Part shown: positions 1 to 7,808 of the stretch, in pieces
Layout of the letters: each line of letters starts with the position of its first letter
How positions within the stretch are numbered: position 1 is the first letter of the stretch
Assembly: GCA_019120525.1 (NCBI GenBank)
Contig: DWUW01000300.1
Span: 1-8,090 of the forward strand
Length of the DNA: 8,090 nucleotides
Source: Candidatus Eisenbergiella stercorigallinarum
GTDB lineage: Bacteria; Bacillota; Clostridia; Lachnospirales; Lachnospiraceae
Reading direction: 5' to 3'
Translations under genes and position numbers: made by a program
Notes under the pieces: model-generated
The model's database searches: none
What the model was told of the DNA's origin: nothing
The model's input: only the letters and a program-made list of their open reading frames with translations

Positions 1-187
1 GTAATCTTTGTTAAAAATATACAAATTTGATCTCTTGTCCACACTGTAAAAGAACTATGTTTTGTTCAATCTGGCATTGCGTATTCATTATTATGTTATT
101 TAATATATTTTATTTAGATTACTTCAAGAAACCGGTTGCAAAAATTCAAAGAAAAATAACTATCATCAGCTTTTTTTCGATACAAAA
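1..187. other. AT-rich intergenic segment with no supported gene
   Basis: This stretch is very AT-rich, roughly a quarter to a third GC by eye, against high-50s % in the genes to its right. The only sizeable open frame begins at a TTG at position 27, has no convincing ribosome binding site, and runs into the terminator hairpin, so I do not call it. A weak plus-strand promoter-like pair can be drawn (TTGCGT at 77-82, TAATAT at 101-106, 18-base spacer), but such matches are expected by chance in DNA this AT-rich. It may be the control region of a gene lying to the left of the window. Confidence 0.5.
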
Positions 188-226
188 GGGCTGCCGCACT
201 AATTCCCTTACTTAGTGCGGCAGCCC
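184..226 (-). terminator. Rho-independent terminator downstream of addA
   Basis: A perfect 15-bp inverted repeat pairs 188-202 with 212-226 around a 9-base loop. Read on the minus strand, the GC-rich stem is followed at once by TTTTGTAT (187 downwards), the usual arrangement of an intrinsic terminator. On the plus strand the bases after the stem are not T-rich, so termination should act on minus-strand transcripts. It lies about 120 bases past the addA stop codon, with no gene between, and most likely ends the addB-addA transcript. Confidence 0.88.
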
Positions 227-309
227 CTGCCAATCTCTTTACCTGATTTGTAAAATATCTTTCCTGGTCTCATCCGATATTCCGGATATAACTGAAATTT
301 ATAGTTTTC

Positions 310-344
310 GCGGGCGCTTCCCGTTCGATAGGACCGCAGCCCGC
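310..344 (-). repeat. Short GC-rich inverted repeat just after the addA stop
   Basis: Six-base arms GCGGGC (310-315) and GCCCGC (339-344) can pair immediately after the addA TAG, leaving a long loop of 23 bases. No T tract follows on the minus strand, so it does not look like a terminator by itself. It could protect the mRNA 3' end or be chance. The rest of the 227-344 spacer holds no gene and nothing else I can support apart from a tiny ATCCG/CGGAT repeat near 270-285. Confidence 0.3.
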
Positions 345-3300
345 CTACAGCAGGATCTCTCTCTGCAGGGCAAAGGAATAAATGATCTTCTCCTTTACCT
401 TCTTCCGGGTCAGCTGCTCCAGCGCCCTGGCATAATAATCCAGCTGGGCGCGGTAGCGGTTCACAAGCTCCTGCGGCTGTGAAACGGCGTCGGTCTTATA
501 ATCGGCCACCACCAGTTCGCCATCCTCCTCAAAGTAAACGTCAATGATTCCCTGGATCAGCACAGTTTCCTCCTCCGGGAATTCCGCTCCAAGCTCCGAA
601 GCGGGAAGGCCCAGGACAAAAGGCTGCTCCTTATGCAGAACCCCCGCCCCATCCGCACGGGCCATCCGGCCGGCAAGAGAGCTGTTCAGGAAAAGCGCCA
701 GCCTGCGGGGACTGACCGCCTGCCGGTATTCCGGCGGCAGCTTTCCCTGCTCCTGCATTTGGTCCAGCAGCGCTTTCAGCTCTGCTTCCGCCGGTTCCGC
801 GCCTTCGCGCTTCTGCCAGTCCGCAAAAGGAAACAGCTCCAGCGCCTTATGGTAGGCGCTTCCTCTCGCCGCGCCGCCCAGACTGTCTTCGCTTCTGACA
901 AAACGGGGCAGATAAGGGATCACCTCTTCCTCCTCAAACAGGTGATACGCTTCCTCCGCTGCTTCCGCCATACCTGCCTTCTTCAGCTCGGACACGGTAG
1001 TCTTGGTATAAAGGCCCGCCAGGTTCTGATGGGGATATCCGCTCTTCAGCCGGGCCTGCAGACGGATGAGGGCGTCCTGCGCAGAATCCGCGGAAACATT
1101 CTGTTGCGGATGGTCCGCCTGTTCCGGGCGGGCGGTCTGTTCCGGCTGTCCGCTCTGTTCCATCCCTGGCATTCCCGTGCCTCCCGCTGCCTCCTGCAAG
1201 AAGGCCTTCAGCTCCATCAGCCGCTCCTCCCGGCCCTGTTCCTTTTCCACCTGTCCGGCAAGAAGCCCGGAGGCGTCCGTAAGGCCGATCTTCTGTCCGG
1301 TCTGCTGCCAGGCGGGCAGGAGCCAGTCCAGATAGCAGGACGCGCCTGCCCTGAGAAAATAGGGCAGGTACCTGTCCTTTTGGAAAACATCCGGCTCACC
1401 CGGCATGCAGGCTGAAGCTTTCGCCCTCCGCTTTTCTGCCAGGCTTTCCTGCTGTGCCTCCTCCCCCTGCAGCCTTTCCGCGTCTTCCGCCTTCAGGCTT
1501 CCGGTGAGGATCAGCTTCTCCTGGGCGCGGGTCATGGCCACATACAGGATCCGCAGCTCCTCACCCAGGCTGTCCCGCTGCAGTTTTCCCGCCATCACGC
1601 TCTTTTTTAACGTTCCCTGCTTCATACGCAGAACGCTGTCCACATGATCCAACCCGATCCCCAGATCCATATCCACGATCACGGGCTTTGCGGCGTCCTG
1701 CAGGTTGAACCGTTTTCCCAGGCCGGAAACGAAGCAGACGGGGAATTCCAGCCCCTTGGAGCGATGGATGCTCATGATGCGCACCGTATCCGCATTTTCA
1801 TCCTGGAGACTGGCCTCGCCGTAATCAATGTCGTATTTTTCCACCTGCTCCATATAGCGGATGAAATGAAACAGGCCGAAATAACTGGTCTTTTCAAAGG
1901 TCTCCGCACGGGACAGAAGCATTTCCAGATTGGCCCGCCGCTGTTCTCCGCCAGGAAGGGCGGAGGCCGTGTACAGATAGCCCGTCTCCTCCAGGAATTT
2001 TCCGATCAGCTCATGGATGGGCAGATAAACGGCAAGGTCGCGGAAGTGCTCCAGAAGGACAAGAAAGCGCGCCGCTTTTTCCCGGATCTCCTCTTCCTCT
2101 CCCTCCCGCGCATAGAGGCACAGGCTTTCATACAGCCTTCCCTGCTCCTCCTTCGCCCGGATCAGGGCGATCTCCCGGTCCGTAAGAAATGCCGCCGGGC
2201 TTTTGAGCACGCCGAAAAGCGGGATATCCTGCAGGGGATTGTTCAAAACCCGCAGGAAATTCAGAACAGTCTGCACCTCAGCAGCCGCAAAATACCCCGT
2301 TCTTGATGTGATATATACCGGGATCCCTTCCGCCTCCAGCACCTTTTTAAAGGTTTCGTCCCAGCCGGAAGGGGAGCGGAGCAGGATCACCATATCCGAA
2401 TAGCGGGCAGGCCGAAGCTGCTTCGTTTCCCCGTCCGTCACAGGCAGCTTCCCCACCAGTTCCCGGATCCGCCCCGCAACTGCCATGGCCTCCCGCTCCT
2501 TTTCCTCCATTCCGTCTTCTCCGGGAACGCAGAGCAGGACCTCCGTGCGGTAGGCATCCTCCCCGCCGGGCTGCGCTTCCTCCTCCGGAAAAACCGCACC
2601 CGGATAAAGGGCCGCGTCCTCATCATAGGCCACGCCGCCCAGGTCCTTTCCCATCAGGCAGGAAAAAACGTCGTTCACGCTCTCCGTCACCTGCCTGCGG
2701 CTGCGGAAATTTTTCTTCAGGTCGATCCTGCGCTCCCTGTTCTTCTGATCCGCGCCTTCCTGATCCTGTGCTTCTTCCTCCCGTTTCCGGTAACGGTCGA
2801 ATTTTTCCATGAACAGCTCCGGCCTTGCCAGGCGGAACCGGTAAATGCTCTGCTTGACATCCCCCACCATAAAACGGTTGTAACGGCCGTCCTCTTCGCC
2901 GGAAATGCTGAGAAGCAGATACTCCTGCACCAGGTTGCTGTCCTGGTATTCGTCGATCATGATCTCCTCATAGATTTCCCGCAGCTGCAGGGCCGTGCGG
3001 GTGGGCCGAAGCTTTCCGTCCTCCCTTTCCAGCAGGATGGAAAGGGCCAGATGCTCCATATCGTGAAAATCCAGGATGCCCCGTTCCCTCTTTTTTTGCG
3101 CAAACCGGCGGCAGAATTCCTGCGCCAGCCCGAGAAGCGTGCGCGCAAAGGGCGCGCACGCACGCATCCGCTCCGCCTGGGCCTGCGCGGAAGCATAAAA
3201 ATATTTCTCCTTCAGCCCGGAAAGCAGGTCCTTCACCGTGCCGCGAAGCTCCTTCGCCCGTTCCCTTTTTTCCGTGGAAACGGCCGGGTCCTTTTTAGCG

Positions 3301-4178
3301 CTGATCCGGCCGAAGGAAAGGCCCGAAAGGCCGTCGAAGAGCGCCTCATAGCTTTCCCGGCGGGACAGCTCCTCCACCTGGCCAAGATCCTCCAGAAGGG
3401 TATCCTGATACATATACGGCCCGTCCGGCTCCCGGCAGAGGGCGAGCGCCTGTTCCAGAAGCTGCCCGGCTTCGGAAAGCTGCCGCTTCACGTGGCTTTT
3501 CAGTTCCTCCATCCAGGGGCAGGCATCCAGGCCGCCCTCCGGCACATCGTAGTCCCTTTTATGCTCCTCCAGCCATTCCTCCGGCCAGGGATAGCTCATG
3601 GCGAACTCATACAGGGAAAGGAGCTGTTCCTCCAGCCTTTTGTCGTTTCCCTGGGGAGAAAAATATTCCGCCACCTCCTGAAAGCTTCCGGTTCTCGCTG
3701 CCTCCCCTTCCTTCGCTTCGGTCTCTTCCTCCGCGAAGCGTTCCTCCAGCAGATCGGAAAGCACGTCCCGCTTCAGCAGCCGGATCTCGCCCTCATCCGC
3801 CACCCGGAAATCCGGATCCAGCCCGATCTCGTCGAAATGGTTGCGGACCAGATACAGACAGAAGCTGTCGATGGTGGTGATCTGGGCATGGTGGATGAGG
3901 GTGAGCTGCCGGATCAGATGGGCGTTCTCCGGCTGCTCCTCCACTGCCCGGGAAAGGGCAAGGCTGATCCGCTCCCGCATCTGCGCGGCGGCGGCGCTGG
4001 TAAAGGTCACCACCAGAAGCCTGTCGATATCCACGGGATGGACAGGGTCCTCCACCATCCGGATGATCCGCTCCACCAGGACGGCCGTTTTGCCGCTGCC
4101 CGCGGCGGCGGAGACCAGCACGCTCTCTCCCCGCGCGTCGATGGTTTCCTGCTGTTCCTTTGTAAATGTCACTGCCAT
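345..4178 (-). CDS. addA: AddA: helicase-nuclease subunit A (ATP-dependent DNA helicase/exonuclease)
   Basis: AddA is the motor and nuclease subunit of AddAB, which unwinds and degrades double-strand DNA ends in the cytoplasm until Chi, then leaves a 3' strand for RecA. The protein is 1277 aa, close to the family's usual 1200-1250. UvrD/RecB-type helicase motifs appear in order: Q motif FTKEQQ (5-10), Walker A AAGSGKT with K30, motif Ia VVTFTSAAAA (near 56-65), Walker B IDEYQD (D409-D413), motif III GDVKQSIYRFR (Q443), motif IV NFRS (R492), motif V SIHRSKGLEF (H805) and motif VI YVAMTRAQEK (from Y879). The C-terminal RecB-like nuclease shows AYHKALE (H1110), GIIDVYF (D1213) and ADYKTD (D1226, K1228), so the catalytic set is complete. 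A repeat-built linker (residues 1003-1026) precedes the nuclease. The ATG at 4178 is chosen because GGAGGTGA lies six bases upstream and MAVTFTKEQQ is the expected N terminus. The gene follows addB at six bases. No frameshift is seen. Confidence 0.97.
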   Translation of the reverse strand: MAVTFTKEQQETIDARGESVLVSAAAGSGKTAVLVERIIRMVEDPVHPVDIDRLLVVTFTSAAAAQMRERISLALSRAVEEQPENAHLIRQLTLIHHAQITTIDSFCLYLVRNHFDEIGLDPDFRVADEGEIRLLKRDVLSDLLEERFAEEETEAKEGEAARTGSFQEVAEYFSPQGNDKRLEEQLLSLYEFAMSYPWPEEWLEEHKRDYDVPEGGLDACPWMEELKSHVKRQLSEAGQLLEQALALCREPDGPYMYQDTLLEDLGQVEELSRRESYEALFDGLSGLSFGRISAKKDPAVSTEKRERAKELRGTVKDLLSGLKEKYFYASAQAQAERMRACAPFARTLLGLAQEFCRRFAQKKRERGILDFHDMEHLALSILLEREDGKLRPTRTALQLREIYEEIMIDEYQDSNLVQEYLLLSISGEEDGRYNRFMVGDVKQSIYRFRLARPELFMEKFDRYRKREEEAQDQEGADQKNRERRIDLKKNFRSRRQVTESVNDVFSCLMGKDLGGVAYDEDAALYPGAVFPEEEAQPGGEDAYRTEVLLCVPGEDGMEEKEREAMAVAGRIRELVGKLPVTDGETKQLRPARYSDMVILLRSPSGWDETFKKVLEAEGIPVYITSRTGYFAAAEVQTVLNFLRVLNNPLQDIPLFGVLKSPAAFLTDREIALIRAKEEQGRLYESLCLYAREGEEEEIREKAARFLVLLEHFRDLAVYLPIHELIGKFLEETGYLYTASALPGGEQRRANLEMLLSRAETFEKTSYFGLFHFIRYMEQVEKYDIDYGEASLQDENADTVRIMSIHRSKGLEFPVCFVSGLGKRFNLQDAAKPVIVDMDLGIGLDHVDSVLRMKQGTLKKSVMAGKLQRDSLGEELRILYVAMTRAQEKLILTGSLKAEDAERLQGEEAQQESLAEKRRAKASACMPGEPDVFQKDRYLPYFLRAGASCYLDWLLPAWQQTGQKIGLTDASGLLAGQVEKEQGREERLMELKAFLQEAAGGTGMPGMEQSGQPEQTARPEQADHPQQNVSADSAQDALIRLQARLKSGYPHQNLAGLYTKTTVSELKKAGMAEAAEEAYHLFEEEEVIPYLPRFVRSEDSLGGAARGSAYHKALELFPFADWQKREGAEPAEAELKALLDQMQEQGKLPPEYRQAVSPRRLALFLNSSLAGRMARADGAGVLHKEQPFVLGLPASELGAEFPEEETVLIQGIIDVYFEEDGELVVADYKTDAVSQPQELVNRYRAQLDYYARALEQLTRKKVKEKIIYSFALQREILL
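1101..1172 (-). repeat. 18-bp imperfect tandem repeat inside addA (hexapeptide linker)
   Basis: Four consecutive 18-base units begin at 1101, 1119, 1137 and 1155. Each starts CTGTT on the plus strand; the middle two share CTGTTCCGG, and the outer two are diverged. In the addA frame (residues 1003-1026) the units code MPGMEQ, SGQPEQ, TARPEQ and ADHPQQ, a six-residue repeat ending in Glu/Gln-Gln. The tract lies between the helicase motifs and the C-terminal nuclease, where a flexible, length-tolerant tether is plausible. The period keeps the reading frame whatever the copy number. Confidence 0.75.
3137..3161. repeat. Perfect 10-bp GC hairpin within addA
   Basis: Arms GCGTGCGCGC (3137-3146) and GCGCGCACGC (3152-3161) are exact reverse complements separated by five bases. 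In addA the region encodes residues near 340-348 (ACAPFART), between motifs Ia and II. The alternating purine-pyrimidine arms and short loop would make a very stable mRNA hairpin. No T tract follows on either strand, so it is not a terminator. A role is unknown and it may be a by-product of codon choice. Confidence 0.6.
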
Positions 4179-4184
4179 CCCGCT

Positions 4185-4192
4185 TCACCTCC
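4185..4192 (-). promoter_or_regulatory. addA ribosome binding site overlapping the addB stop codon
   Basis: GGAGGTGA on the minus strand lies six bases before the addA ATG. Its last three bases are the TGA stop codon of addB. Ribosomes ending addB therefore stop on the addA initiation site, which favours re-initiation and balanced synthesis of the two subunits. It also supports the ATG at 4178 as the addA start. Confidence 0.92.
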
Positions 4193-7100
4193 CTGTCCGT
4201 TCCGGCTCTTCCTGTGTCTCCTTCAGTGCCTGTTCCATCCGTCTCAGCGCTTCCTTCTCCTCCAGCTTCTCCAGCGTCCGGTCCTCATAGCCCGGGATCC
4301 TTCGGTCAAAGCCGCAGACCCGGCTGTAGGGACAGTAGGTGCAGGCTCCCTGTCCGCCCCCCGCCTGGCGGTAAGGATTTAAGGGGATCCTGCCCTCCAG
4401 GATCTCCGTTCCGATCTGGCGGATCTTCAGATTCACATAGTCGGAAATGACCTTAAATTCCCCTCCGGACAGCAGGCTGGAACGAGCTCCCGGCTGGCCG
4501 TCCCTTTTTCTCTCCACAGGGATCACGTCAGACCGTCCGGTAAAATGGGCGTCCAGCCCGTCGATCACCTTTTCCTCCGAGCTGACCACTCCCGTCATGC
4601 GGAGTTTTCCCAAAATCTCCTTCTGCACCCTCGCCGCGAGGGCCTCCTCGTCTTCCCTGTCTGCCTCCGGATCCTCCTTGGGCTCCACGATCGGATCATG
4701 CACCCGGTAATACAGCATGGCCGCGGGAAGCACCTCATCCTTCGGATACTCCTTCTGCTCCAGCTCCATGGCCGCGTTCAGATAGACCACCAGCTGCAGC
4801 TGCAGGCCGTAGTACAAAGCCGCCAGGCTGAAATCCCGGCTGCCCGATTTATAGTCGATGACCTTCACATACACCCGGTCCCTGCCGGAAGGGCTCTCCT
4901 GCGCCGGCTGCCGCCAGGTATCCACCCGGTCGATCCGGCCCCGCAGACGCAGCTTTTCCTCTCCGGACAGGGCGATGTTCACCGCATCCAGATCCTCCAG
5001 CACGGAAAAGGACACTTCAAAATGCTCCGGAGAAAAGGCTCCCTTTTTCAGCTGGTACTGGAGGGTCGAAACGGTGCGCTTCAGGATCCGCTTCATGCGG
5101 GTGATCAGATGCCGGTTTCTGGCGCTGTCAAACAGGACCGCGCTGCCGTAGGAAGCCGCGAAAGCCTCCACCGCCTCCTCCACCAGCGCCTCTCCCTCCT
5201 CCTTCGGGAAGTCAAACCAGGTATAGCCCTTTTCCTTCAGCTTTTCTCCGAAGATCTCCAGAACGCCGTGGAACAGATTTCCCATATCCACCGCCTCGAA
5301 GCTGTAGTCCTCCCGCTCCTTCAGATACAGGCCGTACTGCAGAAAATGCGCGTAGGCGCAGGAGGCGTACTGCTCCAGCCGGCTGACGCTTCCCAGAAGG
5401 GTGCTTCCGAACAGGGCCAGGGCCGCCGCCTTTCCAAGAGGCTGCTCCCGGTACGTCCGGAAGGCGGCGCTCACCATGCGCCCGCTCCACTCCGCCGTTT
5501 CCGCTGACACCGCGTAGACCTGATACAGCCTGGCAAACCGCTCCAGCTCTCCGTTTTCTTCCGAAAGCCTTCCGTCCGCATAGCGGCGGAGTCCCTGTAC
5601 CAGCCAGGCCCTGCCGTCGTTTAGGGACTGCACCTGGTCGATCTCCGGCTTTTCCTCCGGATGCAGGACGCAAAGTGCGGGAAACAGCTTCCTCACCATG
5701 CTCACCAGATATGACGGGCGCAGGGCCTTTCCCTCCCCGTTCATCCGCGCCCAGGAAAGGAACAGATGGCAGGAGGGCTTCGTCATGTTCATATAAAGAT
5801 AAAGCCTCTGCATGTACATCTGCTGTCTGGGTGTGGGCGCAAGCTCCAGCCCGCTTCCCTGGAGGAACTCCCGGTCCACATCGGAAAGCAGCCCTCTGCT
5901 TTTTGCCGCTTTGGGGATATAGCCGTCGTTCGCCCCGATGAAAAACAGAGCCTTCACTCCGGTCAGTCTGGTCCGTTCCACGTCTCCGGCCACCACCCGG
6001 TCCACGTTCCGTGGCACGGTGCCCACCTGGATCTCCGAAAGCCCGGCCTCCAGGATCCGGTAAAATTCCTCCATCTTCACGGGTTCGTCTCCCAGAAGCT
6101 CCACCATCTGATCCAGAAGATCCATCACCAGCCGGTAGACCTGGGCATATTCCATGGCGCGCACCTCGTCCTGCGCCTGATGAAACCGGTTCTCATATTC
6201 CTTCAGCTTCCGCTGCACCCCGTTTTTCTCAATAAAGGCATATAGCGCGCGCACCAGCTCCTCCGTCCGGGAGGGCCGCTCCAGAAGCGGGGAAAGCTGT
6301 TCCAGCAGCCGCTGTCTGAGGCCGTTCAGCCGCTCCAGCTGCTCCACCGCGTCCTTCTGCGCCATTTCCTGCGTTCTTATGGTAAAAATATCGCTCCACT
6401 TTTTTCTGCCCCGGATGCCCGCCGCCATGGCATAATTTTCCAGCTCGTCCACTTCCTCTCTGGAAAAATCAGCCAAACCGCTCCTTAAATAATGGAACAC
6501 CGTCTCATAGCTGAAATTCTGCGCGACGATCTGCAGGGCGCTTTTGATGTATTCCAGAAAAGGATTCAGCACGATCCCCCGTGTCCGGTCCAGATACAGC
6601 GGAATGTCGTAGAGGGCGGCGAAGGTTTCCAGATCGTTTGCATAGGCGGACAGATCCCCCGCGATCACCGCCACGTCCCGGTAACAGTCTCCGGTGCGCC
6701 GCAGGTACTCCCGGATGGCGATACAGACCTGCCGCACCTCCTCTCTCTGGCTGGACGCCTCAAAGAGCGTGACGGATTCTGCCGCATCCGCCCCCGGATA
6801 GGGACGCAAAGGATAGCGAAGCAGATGCTGCTCCAGCCAGGAGAGCGGCGCGTTATTCTTCAGTCTGGCCACCGGCCTTTCAGTGAAAATCACGTCCCTC
6901 CCCCGCTCCACGCCCGCCTCCGCGGCGATCTTCGTCAGAGCTGCCACCGTTTTTTTACTCAGATGGAACAGCTCCTCCTCCCCGCCCGCATCCTCAAAGC
7001 TCTCCCTTCCGTCCGCCGGAACAGTCACGATGACTTCCTGCGCCAGCTCCATCAGCGCCCGCAGCACCCGCTTCTGCACCGGCGTGAAATCCACGAAGCC

Positions 7101-7706
7101 GTCTACCGCCACGACCGCTCCCCGCACCAGCCGGGACTGAAAAAGGCGCTCCGCCAGAAGCCCCAGCGTTTCCTCCGCAGTCACGTAGCCCTTTTCCATA
7201 TATTCCCGAAAGCCCTGATAAATGACGCCCAGATCCTTCAGCTTGTGATACAGCCCGCCTCTTCCGTTCGCGTATTCCGTCAGCGCCTTAAGCTCCTTCG
7301 GCCCGATCCCGTACTGCATGAATTCCGACAGAACGGACTTCACCTCATGGACATAGCCCGTCTTGTTCAGGCTGGGACCGATCACCGTGGTCTTTTCCTT
7401 CAGCCCGCCCGCGATTTTACGGATCACCAGGCTCTTTCCCGTGTCATCCAGGACCGTCCTGGCATCCTCCCCCACCTCCTCAAAAACCCGATGGGCCAGA
7501 CGCGAAAAGGAAAGCGCGTCGATATTCATGATCCCCTTCCTGGGATGCAGCCGCACCAGCTCCGCCTGGGTCTGCATGCTGAACTGGTCCGGAACGATCA
7601 GAAAAAAGTTCTGCTCCGGATGCTCCATGGAACGCTCTATGATCTCACGGTACAGCGCCGTGCTCTTTCCCGCGCCTGACGCGCCGATATAAAAACGCAG
7701 TGACAC
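4185..7706 (-). CDS. addB: AddB: helicase-nuclease subunit B (ATP-dependent nuclease, Fe-S)
   Basis: AddB partners AddA in the AddAB double-strand-end resection complex; in the family it supplies the second nuclease and an inactivated-helicase scaffold that recognises Chi. With the GTG start at 7706 the protein is 1173 aa, in line with the usual 1150-1170. The N terminus carries Walker A GASGAGKST (K14), followed by the family-typical IVPDQFSMQTQ. The C-terminal nuclease shows NLFHGVLE (H813), GRIDRVD (D926) and IDYKSG (D951, K953), then LQLQLVVYL. Four cysteines, C783 and the CxxCx5C group C1122/C1125/C1131, match the iron-sulphur staple that pins the nuclease domain in AddB. The GTG is chosen because GGAGAGG lies eight bases upstream and the protein should begin just before the P-loop. 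The frame stays open to an ATG at 7883, but those 59 residues are Arg/Lys-rich, lack any family motif and overlap the upstream gene, so I reject that start. It is co-oriented and coupled with addA. Confidence 0.96.
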   Translation of the reverse strand: MSLRFYIGASGAGKSTALYREIIERSMEHPEQNFFLIVPDQFSMQTQAELVRLHPRKGIMNIDALSFSRLAHRVFEEVGEDARTVLDDTGKSLVIRKIAGGLKEKTTVIGPSLNKTGYVHEVKSVLSEFMQYGIGPKELKALTEYANGRGGLYHKLKDLGVIYQGFREYMEKGYVTAEETLGLLAERLFQSRLVRGAVVAVDGFVDFTPVQKRVLRALMELAQEVIVTVPADGRESFEDAGGEEELFHLSKKTVAALTKIAAEAGVERGRDVIFTERPVARLKNNAPLSWLEQHLLRYPLRPYPGADAAESVTLFEASSQREEVRQVCIAIREYLRRTGDCYRDVAVIAGDLSAYANDLETFAALYDIPLYLDRTRGIVLNPFLEYIKSALQIVAQNFSYETVFHYLRSGLADFSREEVDELENYAMAAGIRGRKKWSDIFTIRTQEMAQKDAVEQLERLNGLRQRLLEQLSPLLERPSRTEELVRALYAFIEKNGVQRKLKEYENRFHQAQDEVRAMEYAQVYRLVMDLLDQMVELLGDEPVKMEEFYRILEAGLSEIQVGTVPRNVDRVVAGDVERTRLTGVKALFFIGANDGYIPKAAKSRGLLSDVDREFLQGSGLELAPTPRQQMYMQRLYLYMNMTKPSCHLFLSWARMNGEGKALRPSYLVSMVRKLFPALCVLHPEEKPEIDQVQSLNDGRAWLVQGLRRYADGRLSEENGELERFARLYQVYAVSAETAEWSGRMVSAAFRTYREQPLGKAAALALFGSTLLGSVSRLEQYASCAYAHFLQYGLYLKEREDYSFEAVDMGNLFHGVLEIFGEKLKEKGYTWFDFPKEEGEALVEEAVEAFAASYGSAVLFDSARNRHLITRMKRILKRTVSTLQYQLKKGAFSPEHFEVSFSVLEDLDAVNIALSGEEKLRLRGRIDRVDTWRQPAQESPSGRDRVYVKVIDYKSGSRDFSLAALYYGLQLQLVVYLNAAMELEQKEYPKDEVLPAAMLYYRVHDPIVEPKEDPEADREDEEALAARVQKEILGKLRMTGVVSSEEKVIDGLDAHFTGRSDVIPVERKRDGQPGARSSLLSGGEFKVISDYVNLKIRQIGTEILEGRIPLNPYRQAGGGQGACTYCPYSRVCGFDRRIPGYEDRTLEKLEEKEALRRMEQALKETQEEPERTGR

Positions 7707-7714
7707 TTTTTGTT

Positions 7715-7721
7715 CCTCTCC
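7715..7721 (-). promoter_or_regulatory. addB ribosome binding site that decides the GTG start
   Basis: On the minus strand GGAGAGG, within AAGGAGAGG, stands eight bases before the GTG at 7706. It identifies the GTG as the translation start rather than the far-upstream in-frame ATG at 7883. I see no convincing -35/-10 promoter pair between 7707 and 7806, so addB may be transcribed from further upstream. Confidence 0.85.
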
Positions 7722-7757
7722 TTCCAGCCGCCCCAGACGGCATTGAAATGAACCGGA

Positions 7758-7808
7758 AGGCTTCCCGGCCGCCGCGGTCCGGAAACCCGAACGGGTCCGG
7801 GAAAGCCT
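7758..7808 (-). repeat. Inverted repeat in the addB leader
   Basis: The minus-strand leader can fold with AGGCTTTCCCGG (7808-7797) pairing to CCGGGAAGCCT (7768-7758), eleven base pairs with one bulged base. Inside it, ACCCG/CGGGT and flanking CCGG/CCGG (7779-7800) form a second hairpin that shares the CCGG at 7797-7800 with the outer stem, so the two folds compete. The outer 5' arm includes part of the upstream gene's stop codon. No T run follows, so a standard terminator is unlikely; an attenuator-like, mRNA-processing or insulating role is possible but unproven. Confidence 0.5.

Noticed and set aside
27..215. 62-aa plus-strand open frame in the AT-rich left end
   Set aside because: It starts with TTG, has no clear ribosome binding site, shows no recognisable family, and reads through one arm of the terminator hairpin.
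1101..1172. CRISPR-like array
   Set aside because: The units are 18 bases, directly adjacent with no spacers, and in frame within addA; this is a coding tandem repeat.
633..2306. Several plus-strand open frames of 80-260 aa antisense to addA (for example 633-1415 and 1644-2306)
   Set aside because: They overlap the conserved nuclease and motif V/VI coding regions of addA and have no domain signature or ribosome binding evidence.
3051..4382. 443-aa plus-strand open frame antisense to addA
   Set aside because: It is opposite a clearly conserved gene and its translation is low-complexity Arg/Leu/Pro/His-rich, as expected of the opposite strand of GC-rich coding DNA.
6492..7679. 395-aa plus-strand open frame antisense to addB
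   Set aside because: Same reason: His/Arg/Gln/Leu-rich shadow of addB with no recognisable motif.
345..7706. A novel defence or anti-phage system
   Set aside because: The two large genes have every expected AddA and AddB motif and cysteine and the normal operon order, so this is standard double-strand-break repair machinery, not a new system.
7758..7808. Intrinsic terminator separating the Rpn-like ORF from addB
   Set aside because: The hairpin is there, but the following minus-strand sequence (TTCCGGTTCATTTC) is not a proper T tract, so I list it only as an inverted repeat.
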